This document shows positions 23,569-32,900 of a stretch of 64,000 nucleotides of DNA, piece by piece. The stretch comes from Wohlfahrtiimonas sp. G9077 (GTDB taxonomy: Bacteria; Pseudomonadota; Gammaproteobacteria; Cardiobacteriales; Wohlfahrtiimonadaceae). A program made the translations under genes and the position numbers. The stretch is taken from the NCBI RefSeq assembly GCF_002252155.1, contig NZ_NEFD01000001.1, forward strand, positions 434,001 to 498,000, given 5' to 3'. Position 1 is the stretch's first letter. Each line of letters opens with the position of its first letter. A model generated the notes under the pieces. It did no database searches and was not told where the DNA came from. It saw only the letters and a program-made list of their open reading frames with translations.

Positions 23569-23802
23569 AGATAAAAATCAATAGCTTAATTTAATACCAA
23601 AACTTCCTGTGCGGCAGTGAACTTAATATTGGAATAGATGTCGGCGTCAAAACATTTCTAAGCTGCCTGTGCGGCAGTGAACCAAATGCTGAATTACTAG
23701 CTGTTCATGAGTTCTTTCTAAGCTGCCTATGCGGCAGTGAACAGCGATTTGTCAGCTCTATCATGCGCGCACGCTTTCTAAGCTGCCTATGCGGCAGTGA
23801 AC

Positions 23803-23834
23803 GTAGCGTTGTGCTTGGAATGGCTGCATTGGGT
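23803..23834 (-). repeat. Duplicated CRISPR spacer, copy 1
   Basis: All 32 bases are identical to 24283-24314, eight units away. The neighbouring spacers differ on both sides, so this is not a block duplication. Confidence 0.98.
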
Positions 23835-24282
23835 TTTCTAAGCTGCCTATGCGGCAGTGAACCCACGGGTTTGGTTGAAACGATTGCCACCAAATTTCTA
23901 AGCTGCCTATGCGGCAGTGAACACACCTAAATTTTTGAGCTGAATCATTCCATTTTTCTAAGCTGCCTATGCGGCAGTGAACCACAAGTTCGCGTTCAAT
24001 TGGATTTTGGTTTATTTCTAAGCTGCCTATGCGGCAGTGAACCGAATCGCTATGGATACGGCGCGCGTTTTTGTTTTCTAAGCTGCCTATGCGGCAGTGA
24101 ACCCGTCGATTCGTCATATTGAATATTTAAAGGTTTTCTAAGCTGCCTATGCGGCAGTGAACATATTCGCTGCAACCATCCAACACGCCGAAGATTTCTA
24201 AGCTGCCTATGCGGCAGTGAACTTTGAACATGCAAACATTATTTAGTACCCAACTTTCTAAGCTGCCTATGCGGCAGTGAAC

Positions 24283-24314
24283 GTAGCGTTGTGCTTGGAA
24301 TGGCTGCATTGGGT
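24283..24314 (-). repeat. Duplicated CRISPR spacer, copy 2
   Basis: This spacer is identical to 23803-23834. It is nearer the leader and therefore probably the later of the two by ordinary acquisition. Confidence 0.98.
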
Positions 24315-25842
24315 TTTCTAAGCTGCCTATGCGGCAGTGAACCTAATTCGACTTTACGCGCGACTGGCGTAATATTTCTAAGCTGCCTATGCGGCAGTGA
24401 ACTGACATGGGCTTTACTTAGCGTTTCTCTTATTTTTCTAAGCTGCCTATGCGGCAGTGAACTCGATACAGGCGCGATGATGCAAGCAGTCGCATTTCTA
24501 AGCTGCCTATGCGGCAGTGAACAAGAGTTTGATATTAACAAAGGATTGCTGATTTTTCTAAGCTGCCTATGCGGCAGTGAACGCTCGGGTCATACGCATA
24601 GCGGAGTACAAGCATTTCTAAGCTGCCTATGCGGCAGTGAACTTTTTTCCTTCCATCATTACCCATCCTTCTACTTTCTAAGCTGCCTATGCGGCAGTGA
24701 ACGCTGCCCGTCTGTGCGCTCAACTTTGGCATTCTTTCTAAGCTGCCTATGCGGCAGTGAACGGGTGAGGCGGATTGGTATGCTCAAGACGGTTTTTCTA
24801 AGCTGCCTATGCGGCAGTGAACGATTTATTGTTTTTAAAGTTTCTGACCTCGGCTTTCTAAGCTGCCTATGCGGCAGTGAACTTGCGCATCTCACTAGGT
24901 GTATGATATTCAATTTTCTAAGCTGCCTATGCGGCAGTGAACTCATATTCCTCCCTCAATTCTCGAAGATGCTCTTTCTAAGCTGCCTATGCGGCAGTGA
25001 ACTTCAGAGCAACGTCATGAGTTCATTGCAGACGTTTCTAAGCTGCCTATGCGGCAGTGAACAAGTAACGCGCGGCTTGAAGGCAGGCGTAATCTTTCTA
25101 AGCTGCCTATGCGGCAGTGAACTTGATGGGCAATTATTTTTAGTCCGCAAAGATTTTCTAAGCTGCCTATGCGGCAGTGAACTTTACCAGCGTTTTTGAG
25201 TGATTCAGTCAGCATTTCTAAGCTGCCTATGCGGCAGTGAACTCAACTGCGTTAAAGGCAGAACGCTATACGCATTTCTAAGCTGCCTATGCGGCAGTGA
25301 ACAACTTTTGACACAAAAAGAGAGGCTAATGCATTTTCTAAGCTGCCTATGCGGCAGTGAACTACGCTTTGCATTGGGTTCTTTATTGCTTTGTTTTCTA
25401 AGCTGCCTATGCGGCAGTGAACGCAATCAATGAGGAGATCAAGAAGTACGGCGATTTCTAAGCTGCCTATGCGGCAGTGAACTCGTTCATGAATTATTAG
25501 CTATTTCATACGCTTTTCTAAGCTGCCTATGCGGCAGTGAACTGTCATCACATCAATGCCAGCAACTGCCACTTTTTCTAAGCTGCCTATGCGGCAGTGA
25601 ACAAATTTTGATAGATACGGATGATCACCAATGTTTTCTAAGCTGCCTATGCGGCAGTGAACTCAGAAGATGATCCAAGACTACAGGCTCAAGCTTTCTA
25701 AGCTGCCTATGCGGCAGTGAACAAATTAACTCACACAGTTGAGCTAACGAGAGATTTCTAAGCTGCCTATGCGGCAGTGAACGCAGATGATAATAGAAAT
25801 GAGGATATTTTTCATTTCTAAGCTGCCTATGCGGCAGTGAAC

Positions 25843-25973
25843 AATAAAATTTCGGCACAAAAGATAGGAAAAATCACTGATCGAAGGTATTTTGCCTAAA
25901 ACAACCAATGATTTTTCCTTATTTAATAAGCTACTGATTTTTATCCAAATTTTTAAAGAGCAAAAAACATTGG
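25843..25973 (-). promoter_or_regulatory. CRISPR leader
   Basis: The AT-rich 131 bases between cas6f and the first repeat are the expected leader with the array promoter and integration signals. GGAAAAATCA at 25867-25876 and its exact inverse at 25909-25918 are 32 bases apart. Related ATTTTT(A)TCC copies occur near 25937. No gene is present. Confidence 0.8.
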
Positions 25974-26576
25974 TTAAAATTCAGGAACGGTGGACAATGA
26001 ATCTCCAGCACTCAAACCATAAGTTGTGAAATGAGCGGCCTCCGTTGGTGATGAAACAGGATTCTTATGAATCAACAATTTAAAACGTTGATCCGTGCTT
26101 TCACTGCTCATTTTCACGTAAGGCAAATCACTGTACTTTGGCTGTTTATCTTTAAAATGTGTAACTGCATCCTCAAAAGTCACATTGTTGCGCTTTGCAT
26201 AACGGCGCGCTAAACGCTCAATGCTACTTTTAACCTGATGACGCTGATAAACAGCATAGCTTTTCACATCTTTAGGCACCGGTTTAATGGCAGAAATGTG
26301 CACATAATCACTCAAACGCATCAAGCACAATCCAATGTTCATGGCCATCAATTCCGCTTCAGTTTTTGCAAAAATGCGCAGATTTTTGCCAAGCCCTATT
26401 TTGTGCTTTTCCGGGATAAATTGATACCCAGGAAAACTCAATCCAATCCCTTTATGCTGCTGATGATTGTGCATATTCACCAATGCAAAATGCAGCTGCT
26501 TAAACACTTGATCACGAATATGACTGAGCGGCATCTCCTCTTGCATAATCAATGTAATCTCTTGATAAAAATGCAT
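25974..26576 (-). CDS. cas6f: Cas6f (Csy4) crRNA endoribonuclease
   Basis: The 200-residue protein is of normal size for Csy4. It has an N-terminal ferredoxin-like part (YQEITLIMQEEMPLSHIRDQVF) and a later basic helix with RLARRYAKRN near residue 120, which fits the arginine-rich helix that grips the repeat hairpin. It cuts each repeat at the base of its hairpin and stays bound to the crRNA 3' end in the Csy complex. It lies at the end of the cas operon, nine bases after csy3 and next to the leader. Confidence 0.93.
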   Translation of the reverse strand: MHFYQEITLIMQEEMPLSHIRDQVFKQLHFALVNMHNHQQHKGIGLSFPGYQFIPEKHKIGLGKNLRIFAKTEAELMAMNIGLCLMRLSDYVHISAIKPVPKDVKSYAVYQRHQVKSSIERLARRYAKRNNVTFEDAVTHFKDKQPKYSDLPYVKMSSESTDQRFKLLIHKNPVSSPTEAAHFTTYGLSAGDSLSTVPEF

Positions 26577-26585
26577 GTAGATCCC

Positions 26586-27647
26586 CTACTCTTTCCCGCT
26601 TTGACCAAAAACGCCGCCACGAATGAGCACCGCCATCACATAATGCTTTTGCTCATCATTCTCTAGCACACCGCCTGTGGCATAAGTGTCAAACAACGTG
26701 AAGAAATCATTTTTATCTTTTGGCGTACGAAACGCGCGCCCTAAGTTGGTCACCGCGCCATAAGGTTCAATGGCAATCGGCACTTGATGATCCGCAAAAT
26801 CAGGATACCAAGTATCAATGGTGCGAAGCGCATTGCCCACTTTTTGTGAGTGCATTGCTGCTGTGCCATTGACGGCATATAAAATCTTGCTCTTTTTCTC
26901 TTTGTTGCTCTCATTTTTATCCAGCACCAACTCTTCACTTGGATAAACTTCCTGCGCTTTACCCATCAAAGCATAAGCATCCACTTGTATTAAAAAGTGA
27001 TCCCCTGAATGTTCAAGCGCATTGGCAATGTAATCGGTCAATTTTTGTAACTGCGCTGCGCTCTCTGGATTGGCTGGTTCTTGAAAATCATTGATGCATA
27101 AAGACTTGGCATCAAACACCAATCTCTCTTTTTTCTCTTCATGAGTGGCATTTAATGTGACATGTACTTCAACCTGCTCTGCGCCCACACGGTTGCGCCA
27201 TAAAAAGCGGCCATTGGCGATGTTGTACGCATAACGTTTGGCCAACGTTGCAAAACCCAATGACTGAACATATTCCGTCACCATTTGACGATAAGATGCT
27301 AAAAACTCTTGATTGTTACACGCAGATGGCTGCTCTAAACCATTTAATATTTTGAGGGTAAAAGAGACTTTTAATGTATCTTGATCCGCGCCCAATGCAC
27401 ATGCATCCACTCGTTGTAAGTTGGCTTTTTCCACCTCGGCATCCAATTTAGTTGTATCTTTGGCCAGTGCCGCTTTTAAGCGATTGGAGATGGTGCCGCG
27501 CACAGATTTTTCAATCAATGATAAAGGTGTTGGCGCAGCGGTTGCGCGCTCATTCCAACAAGTGCCATAAAAGAATGCATCCGATGGCACCAATTTTTTC
27601 TCAAAAGACAACACACTCGCAACTTTAATTTTTTCATTTTTAGACAT
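26586..27647 (-). CDS. csy3: Csy3 (Cas7f), Csy complex backbone
   Basis: The 353 residues match Csy3 throughout, with VLSFEKKLVPSDAFFYGTCWN near the start, RFLWRNRVGAEQVEVHV in the middle and YGAVTNLGRAFRTPKDKNDFFTLF near the end. Six copies normally coat the spacer part of the crRNA in the type I-F surveillance complex. It starts 36 bases after csy2 with an AGGAAC-like ribosome site. Confidence 0.97.
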   Translation of the reverse strand: MSKNEKIKVASVLSFEKKLVPSDAFFYGTCWNERATAAPTPLSLIEKSVRGTISNRLKAALAKDTTKLDAEVEKANLQRVDACALGADQDTLKVSFTLKILNGLEQPSACNNQEFLASYRQMVTEYVQSLGFATLAKRYAYNIANGRFLWRNRVGAEQVEVHVTLNATHEEKKERLVFDAKSLCINDFQEPANPESAAQLQKLTDYIANALEHSGDHFLIQVDAYALMGKAQEVYPSEELVLDKNESNKEKKSKILYAVNGTAAMHSQKVGNALRTIDTWYPDFADHQVPIAIEPYGAVTNLGRAFRTPKDKNDFFTLFDTYATGGVLENDEQKHYVMAVLIRGGVFGQSGKE

Positions 27648-27683
27648 ATTTTGTTCCTCTTTTTTTATTGATTGATTAAACGA

Positions 27684-28598
27684 TTATTGTTGTTGATTAC
27701 GACAAAGATACAGCCCGTTTTCCTCATCGACATGATAAGACCAAAACAGTGCTTCTAATGATTCACAGCGATGCGGCATCACAAATCGCCCCAAAGTTAA
27801 AATGCTCTCCACAAAACGGTGCGGCGTTTGATCATCCCGCTGATACAAAATGGGCTCTGTCACCGGTGACAATGCTTGGAAACCAACAGCGATCGGCACC
27901 AGCCAGCCATGATCACCAAGGCGAGAGGATGACCATTGCGCGCCATCATTGTGTTCATGGGGCGTAGCTTCATGTTTGACGGCTAAATGATCCAGTAAAA
28001 CTGAAATGGCATCTTTATCTGGCGCTGCGGCCATTGCATCCATCATCACATCGCGCGCTTCCACCAAAACATTGCCCAACATTAATGCATGGGACAATTG
28101 ACGCAAATCAGCCGTTTCATCTTCACCTTTAGTGTCAATGAGCTCACAGGCGTGTACAGATGTGACATCGCCACTGGCAAACTTCATGCGCATGACATAT
28201 GCATCACAGGCTTTCACCAATGCGGCACGTGCATCACTGCTTTTGATGATGGCGCCGGTGACTTCCATCAACAGCGTGACACGTAAATCACATCTTGCCT
28301 CTTCAATAAATGCAGGGCGACTGCCTGTTTTATCTAAAGGATTGGCCGTACCAACAATGGAGCGAACAAAATCACCACGACCTTTATACGTGTGTAAAAG
28401 AAAATCATGACAACTGACGGCCATTTGCGTTAAACGGACGCTGTCTAACTCAGGTTGCGTGCGTAAATGGCGCTCTAATGCATGCATTGCCCCAAGCCAT
28501 GCAGTCATTGCGGGAAAGCCTATGGTTAAGGGGCTACTCAATGCATTGGCATTGTGAATGGACAGGTGCGGAATTTTTAAAAAATATCGTTTGGCCAT
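27684..28598 (-). CDS. csy2: Csy2 (Cas5f)
   Basis: The 304 residues contain the family features LKIPHLSIHNANALSSPLTIGFPAMTAWLG at the start and GWLVPIAVGFQALSP later. Csy2 binds the 5' handle of the crRNA and, with Csy1, recognises the PAM. Its ATG overlaps the csy1 stop as TGATG, so the two are translationally coupled. Confidence 0.96.
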   Translation of the reverse strand: MAKRYFLKIPHLSIHNANALSSPLTIGFPAMTAWLGAMHALERHLRTQPELDSVRLTQMAVSCHDFLLHTYKGRGDFVRSIVGTANPLDKTGSRPAFIEEARCDLRVTLLMEVTGAIIKSSDARAALVKACDAYVMRMKFASGDVTSVHACELIDTKGEDETADLRQLSHALMLGNVLVEARDVMMDAMAAAPDKDAISVLLDHLAVKHEATPHEHNDGAQWSSSRLGDHGWLVPIAVGFQALSPVTEPILYQRDDQTPHRFVESILTLGRFVMPHRCESLEALFWSYHVDEENGLYLCRNQQQ

Positions 28599-29848
28599 CA
28601 GAAAAACTCCTTATCATTCGCTAAACATGCCATCACCTCTAAGCGAATGGCTTTACGGGCAGGTTCATCCAACTTATGGGCACGATCGACAAGTTCATAC
28701 TCGCTGACAATGCATTTGGTGATGATTTTTGAAATCTCCTGCTGCCAATCATCCTCTTGGCGCTCTTTTGCGTATTGAGCATCCAACCAAATTTTTTGCA
28801 CCTTGGGCAGATTCTGATAATGCTCATCTTCACTCCATTTTGCAGGCATCGATCCGCGCACTTGATACGCTTTACGTAAAATGGCATCGATGATGCCGTT
28901 GATGATGCGCGCAATCATGGCCCGTATTTCATGAGTGTTATAATCTTGTTTCACAAAGCGATGCAATGCTTTAAAACGTGCATGCTCTTTTTTCAAATAC
29001 AACGTCTGCTTAAAGAAATCTGTCGTTGGTAAACGCACGGTGCGCTTGGTTAATTTCGGTGGCAATGAAGGCAATAAATAGACTTTGCCTGCCATTTGGT
29101 TGTTGATGCTGCTGATGTTTTGTGGTTTGGTGCCGCCATGGCTTAACATGGTTAAATCCAAGAGATCTTGATACGGCTCATGCCACTTGCCTTCACGTCG
29201 AGCTTTACGCGCCGCTTTAGAAAACTCAGAAAAACGCATCTCATCAATCTCAGTTTTCACACGCAGCAATGTGTTTGAAGATGTGAGCACAGACAATAAA
29301 TGGTAATGATCATCCCCTAATGGGAAATACACTTGCTTTAACAGCCCATCGGTTTTCAATGCACCATCATCGGCTTTGATCTCTAAAAATTCTTTGGCCA
29401 TCTCATCAAAATCAAGCCCTAAACTTTCAATGTATTGCACCAACAAAGGATGACGCGTTTCAAAGCCTTCAATCACCGTGCAGTCATCTGTCAATGGCAG
29501 CATTAAAAATTTATAAACATCCAGCGCTGCTGCATTGCCATATACATCGGCAGTCGTCACTGCGTGAATATTGCCGGTGCGCACATAACCGTCATTGCGG
29601 GCGCTAGCCGTTGCTATGATCGGCGTACTCTTTGAGCTCGGATGACTAAATTTACAAGGATGCGTGGTCATATAGAGTTGTTTTGCACGCTTTGCAGCAT
29701 CACTCACCCAATGTTTTGGATGAAATCGATCGCTGGCCTCTAACTGATACGCCGCAATTGCCTCATGATCCTCTTTGGCATTTTTGATTTTCTTTTCCAA
29801 CCAATCGGTTTGCCGTCCGGTTAAATACTCATTAATGGACTTTATCAT
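28598..29848 (-). CDS. csy1: Csy1 (Cas8f), large subunit
   Basis: The 416 residues include KHWVSDAAKRAKQLYMTTHPCKFSHPSSK, the Csy1 segment GGTKPQNISSINNQ and a helical C-terminal bundle. Csy1 reads the CC PAM and recruits Cas2-3. It starts 102 bases after cas2-3, a gap that holds the degenerate repeat at 29891-29918. A TTGACA box lies in that gap, so the csy genes may have their own promoter. Confidence 0.95.
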   Translation of the reverse strand: MIKSINEYLTGRQTDWLEKKIKNAKEDHEAIAAYQLEASDRFHPKHWVSDAAKRAKQLYMTTHPCKFSHPSSKSTPIIATASARNDGYVRTGNIHAVTTADVYGNAAALDVYKFLMLPLTDDCTVIEGFETRHPLLVQYIESLGLDFDEMAKEFLEIKADDGALKTDGLLKQVYFPLGDDHYHLLSVLTSSNTLLRVKTEIDEMRFSEFSKAARKARREGKWHEPYQDLLDLTMLSHGGTKPQNISSINNQMAGKVYLLPSLPPKLTKRTVRLPTTDFFKQTLYLKKEHARFKALHRFVKQDYNTHEIRAMIARIINGIIDAILRKAYQVRGSMPAKWSEDEHYQNLPKVQKIWLDAQYAKERQEDDWQQEISKIITKCIVSEYELVDRAHKLDEPARKAIRLEVMACLANDKEFF

Positions 29849-29890
29849 TCTATTTTTCCTGTATTTGTTTATCTATTTTGTTGTCAAATA

Positions 29891-29918
29891 CCGCTAAGCT
29901 GCTTTTTCAGCAGAGTTT
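29891..29918 (-). ncRNA. Degenerate CRISPR repeat in the cas operon (candidate guard or regulatory RNA)
   Basis: In crRNA sense this segment aligns without gaps to the array repeat with 17 of 28 identities. The hairpin stem is CTGCT/AGCAG in place of CTGCC/GGCAG, a compensated change, and the next nine bases GCAGCTTAG are identical. It lies in the untranslated gap between cas2-3 and csy1 in the same direction as the genes. Cas6f could cut there. A TATTTGACAAC stretch would form the start of a pseudo-spacer. Known degenerate minimal CRISPRs in cas operons act as guard or autoregulatory RNAs, and this may be a type I-F case. Confidence 0.6.
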
Positions 29919-29950
29919 TACTCTATCACATTCCCATCAATATTCAATTA

Positions 29951-32900
29951 CTACTGGCCATTATTTGCCACCATTAATCCCAATTGATCCGAGTAATGAT
30001 AGCGGCGCGATGCATCATCAGCGCCAGGCAATGAAATTTCACCATATAAGAAAGAGGCACGTCGTAAGGCAGATGCTTCATCGGCCATCCATTCGTCATG
30101 CACCGTTGACAATAATGCCGCACGATAATCACGCACAAGCCACAAACGCGACATTTCTAACGCTGACAATGACAACGGTTCAATTTGATAATGCGTTGTG
30201 CGATCCACCCAATCTCCTGCTTGATCTTGCTCTTTAAAACGAATCGCCTCATTTTCATACACAGCACACAAACGAAGGGTGGGCTCACTGCTTCGAAAAC
30301 GGTAAAAACGCTGCGGTAAACCGGTTAAAAACCACACTTCATCAAGCCAACCTTGCAAAGGTTTAGCGCCGGTTTCTTCATAATCTGTCAATGCTGCTTG
30401 AATGCGGGCATGTTCAAGGTCTGCAAGGGATGCATTCGGCGTCAATTGTTCATCCATTTGAATGCGAGCAATGGCGTTGATCGGCAATGCGCCTTGCTCA
30501 TGTTTGATCAATTGCATCAAATCTTTATTGACCAAACGAAATCGTGATTGATCCCGTTCAAAACCTGGTCGCACAAAAGCCAATTTTTTCCCCTGAATGC
30601 CCTTTAAATTGTATTGCATCAATGCAATATTGGGCGCTGTGATGTCCGTTTCTAGCGCGCGATGACGACGAACCCGCCCGGCCAACTGAATGATGGCACG
30701 GTAAGATGATGGCTCAATCACAGCCCAATCAAAATCATGATCTCGTCCCACTTCTTCCACCGGCGTTGCCACTAAAATAAAGATCACATCTTGTGCATCG
30801 GTGCCATCGATGTGCTGACGAATCACAGGATCGCTGAAGGCCTTGGCCATCTGCCCTGCCTTTTCTTTGCGGGACAACACCGCATCTAAATGCCGCTCTT
30901 GCACACTTCTGAGTAATAAAATTTGGCGCGAATGATAAGCCAAAACGCGAGGTGCCACAGCATCTGGCCAATCTGCGGACAATAAATGGCGCGTCAACGC
31001 AATGCAAGGTGGAATGTTCGCCACCCGCACAACGCCAAAAGAGATACGTTTGCCAGTCATCTCATCCACCGTATGATGATTGTGATGCAGCGCCAAAATG
31101 CTCTGTTGAATGCGCTCAAAATAGCGTGCTTGGCGAGAATCTTCCCCATCATCACTCAGTAAATCCTCACATTCAATGATGTTGGCATATTGCTTGACAA
31201 CCCCATCTGATAAACGGCTCACACGTTTTTCTATAAAGGACTGATGCGATTGTTGATAATGCGCCATCAATGCTGTGGCATCTGAAATGATGGGCATTTT
31301 GACAATTTCCGCCTTAAATTCATCCACCCACATGCCATAAAGCGGCGCTTTTTTCAGCTGTCGAAAGGCACAAAATGCCTGCCAACCCTTTTGATAAGCA
31401 TTGAATAAACCTTCGGCTAAACTGGGCGGAATGGTGGCCGATGAAATCATCACTTTGCGCCCAAGCATTCCAGCTAAATGGACAAGGCGCGCAATTGGGA
31501 TCAAATCCTCAATGCCAAAGTCATCGACTTCATCAATCACCAAATCGGAGGACAATAAGCGCAAATATGGCAATAAATGACGGCCGCCACGCGTGGATTC
31601 AGTCGCCGCCATCATGTGATCAATGGTGCACACCAACACAGGTTTATACAAAAAGGCTTGGCTTTTACGGGCTTGATCCTGTGGAAAGAGTTTTTCTAAA
31701 AAATCGGGATAATATTGATCCTCAAACAAAACCGGCTCTTCTAACAATGCCTCTAATGATTCAGAACCCACCGCCTCATAGGTGGGCATTTGCGACTCAG
31801 ATTCTAATTTCACCTGTTCATGCAGGGCTTGTACCGCCTTTGAGCCAATCAATACCGCCAGCTCATCTTTGGCCATGCCAAGCTGTTCACGATATGCATC
31901 CCCCGTTTGCAATGTCAGCGTCCGCAAGCCTAATGCCAACACATAACGCAATGCATCACCATCATCGGACAATGCCTGCATCATTTTGGCATTCGCAATC
32001 GTTTTACCGGTGCCGGTGCTGGCCATGTTCACCACAAACCAACCTTCAATGGCTTGATCATCACGCTTATTTTTAAGGCTCAAAATCTTTTTCACCGCCT
32101 GATCTTGCCAGGCAAACTTCGGTGGGCTTTTCTGCTTCAGTGCGCGTAAATCATGTGCTTGTGGCATCTCAAGTGTTAATGTCTTAAGCGCTTGCATGGC
32201 TTTAAGTGCCTGCTGATAAACGCCCACAATGTGCTCATCTAAATATTGTTTAGGCGCGCGGGTTGTGCGATCTGTATTGGCCAACAATGGCGTGTGTGGT
32301 TGCCAAATTTTATGGGGCGACGTCTCTTTGGGCAGTGAGGAAACATAGTGATCGGCAAGCATTAATGCCAAACGAGCATTTTGAATGATGATGCGCCAGC
32401 TGCCATCGCTCATCACCGTTTCAATTTTATCCTGCACCGCAAGCGAACGGCGCGCCCAGCGTTTCAATGCACTCATCCATTCAGGCGATGATTGCAGTAA
32501 ACCTTCTTTAAACTGAAAACATTTTTTCAGGCGTTTCTCATAACTGTCATCATATTGATTTTGATAATGCCAATGCACGGCCACCTTTTTCAAAAGCTGC
32601 CCTAAAGAGGGCATGTACTCTTCTGAAAATTCTTCATACGCTTCATCAAACGGTAAATCCGGCAAACGATGATGAGAAAGCATCAACCAAGCCACCATTT
32701 GTGCCATCGGCGGCAATGGCCCAAGCGTTGTGAACGTGCCCTCTTTTAAATAAGCCGCCATCTTTTTTTGCAGTATTTTTTCTTGCCAATTGCCCTCTTG
32801 CAGCAAGGTGAGCCAAGCAACATCTGTTGCCTCATCGCCTGAATGCGCCACCAATGCCCGCAGCAATAAACATGAAATCCATTCATGGCGGATTGGATCG

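Larger units (their letters stand above)
23595..25842 (-). CRISPR. Type I-F CRISPR array, 38 repeats and 37 spacers
   Basis: Repeats are 28 nt and spacers 32 nt, and the period is exactly 60 nt throughout. In crRNA sense the repeat begins GTTCACTGCCGCATAGGCAG and ends CTTAGAAA, with the CTGCC/GGCAG hairpin cut by Cas6f. Thirty-six copies (23715 to 25842) are identical, the one at 23655 has a single change, and the one at 23595-23622 is degenerate. Degeneration on the left and the cas6f-proximal leader on the right show transcription from right to left, so new spacers enter near 25842. Spacers are all different except for one repeated pair. Apparent reading frames inside the array are artefacts. 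Confidence 0.99.

Noticed and set aside
24291-25199. A 302-codon plus-strand frame with repeated FLSCLCGSE motifs, and several minus-strand repeats
   Set aside because: The frame is only the CRISPR repeat translated with a 60-base period, which is divisible by three. There is no ribosome site, and the variable parts are spacers.
25663-25694. Spacer reading EDDPRLQAQ compared with EDPRLRTW in the RuvC-like protein
   Set aside because: Only about a dozen bases align and the frame needs an inserted codon, so chance is likely.
31441-32076. A 211-codon plus-strand frame inside cas2-3
   Set aside because: It is antisense to a strongly conserved gene, has no domain or ribosome site, and arises from codon bias.
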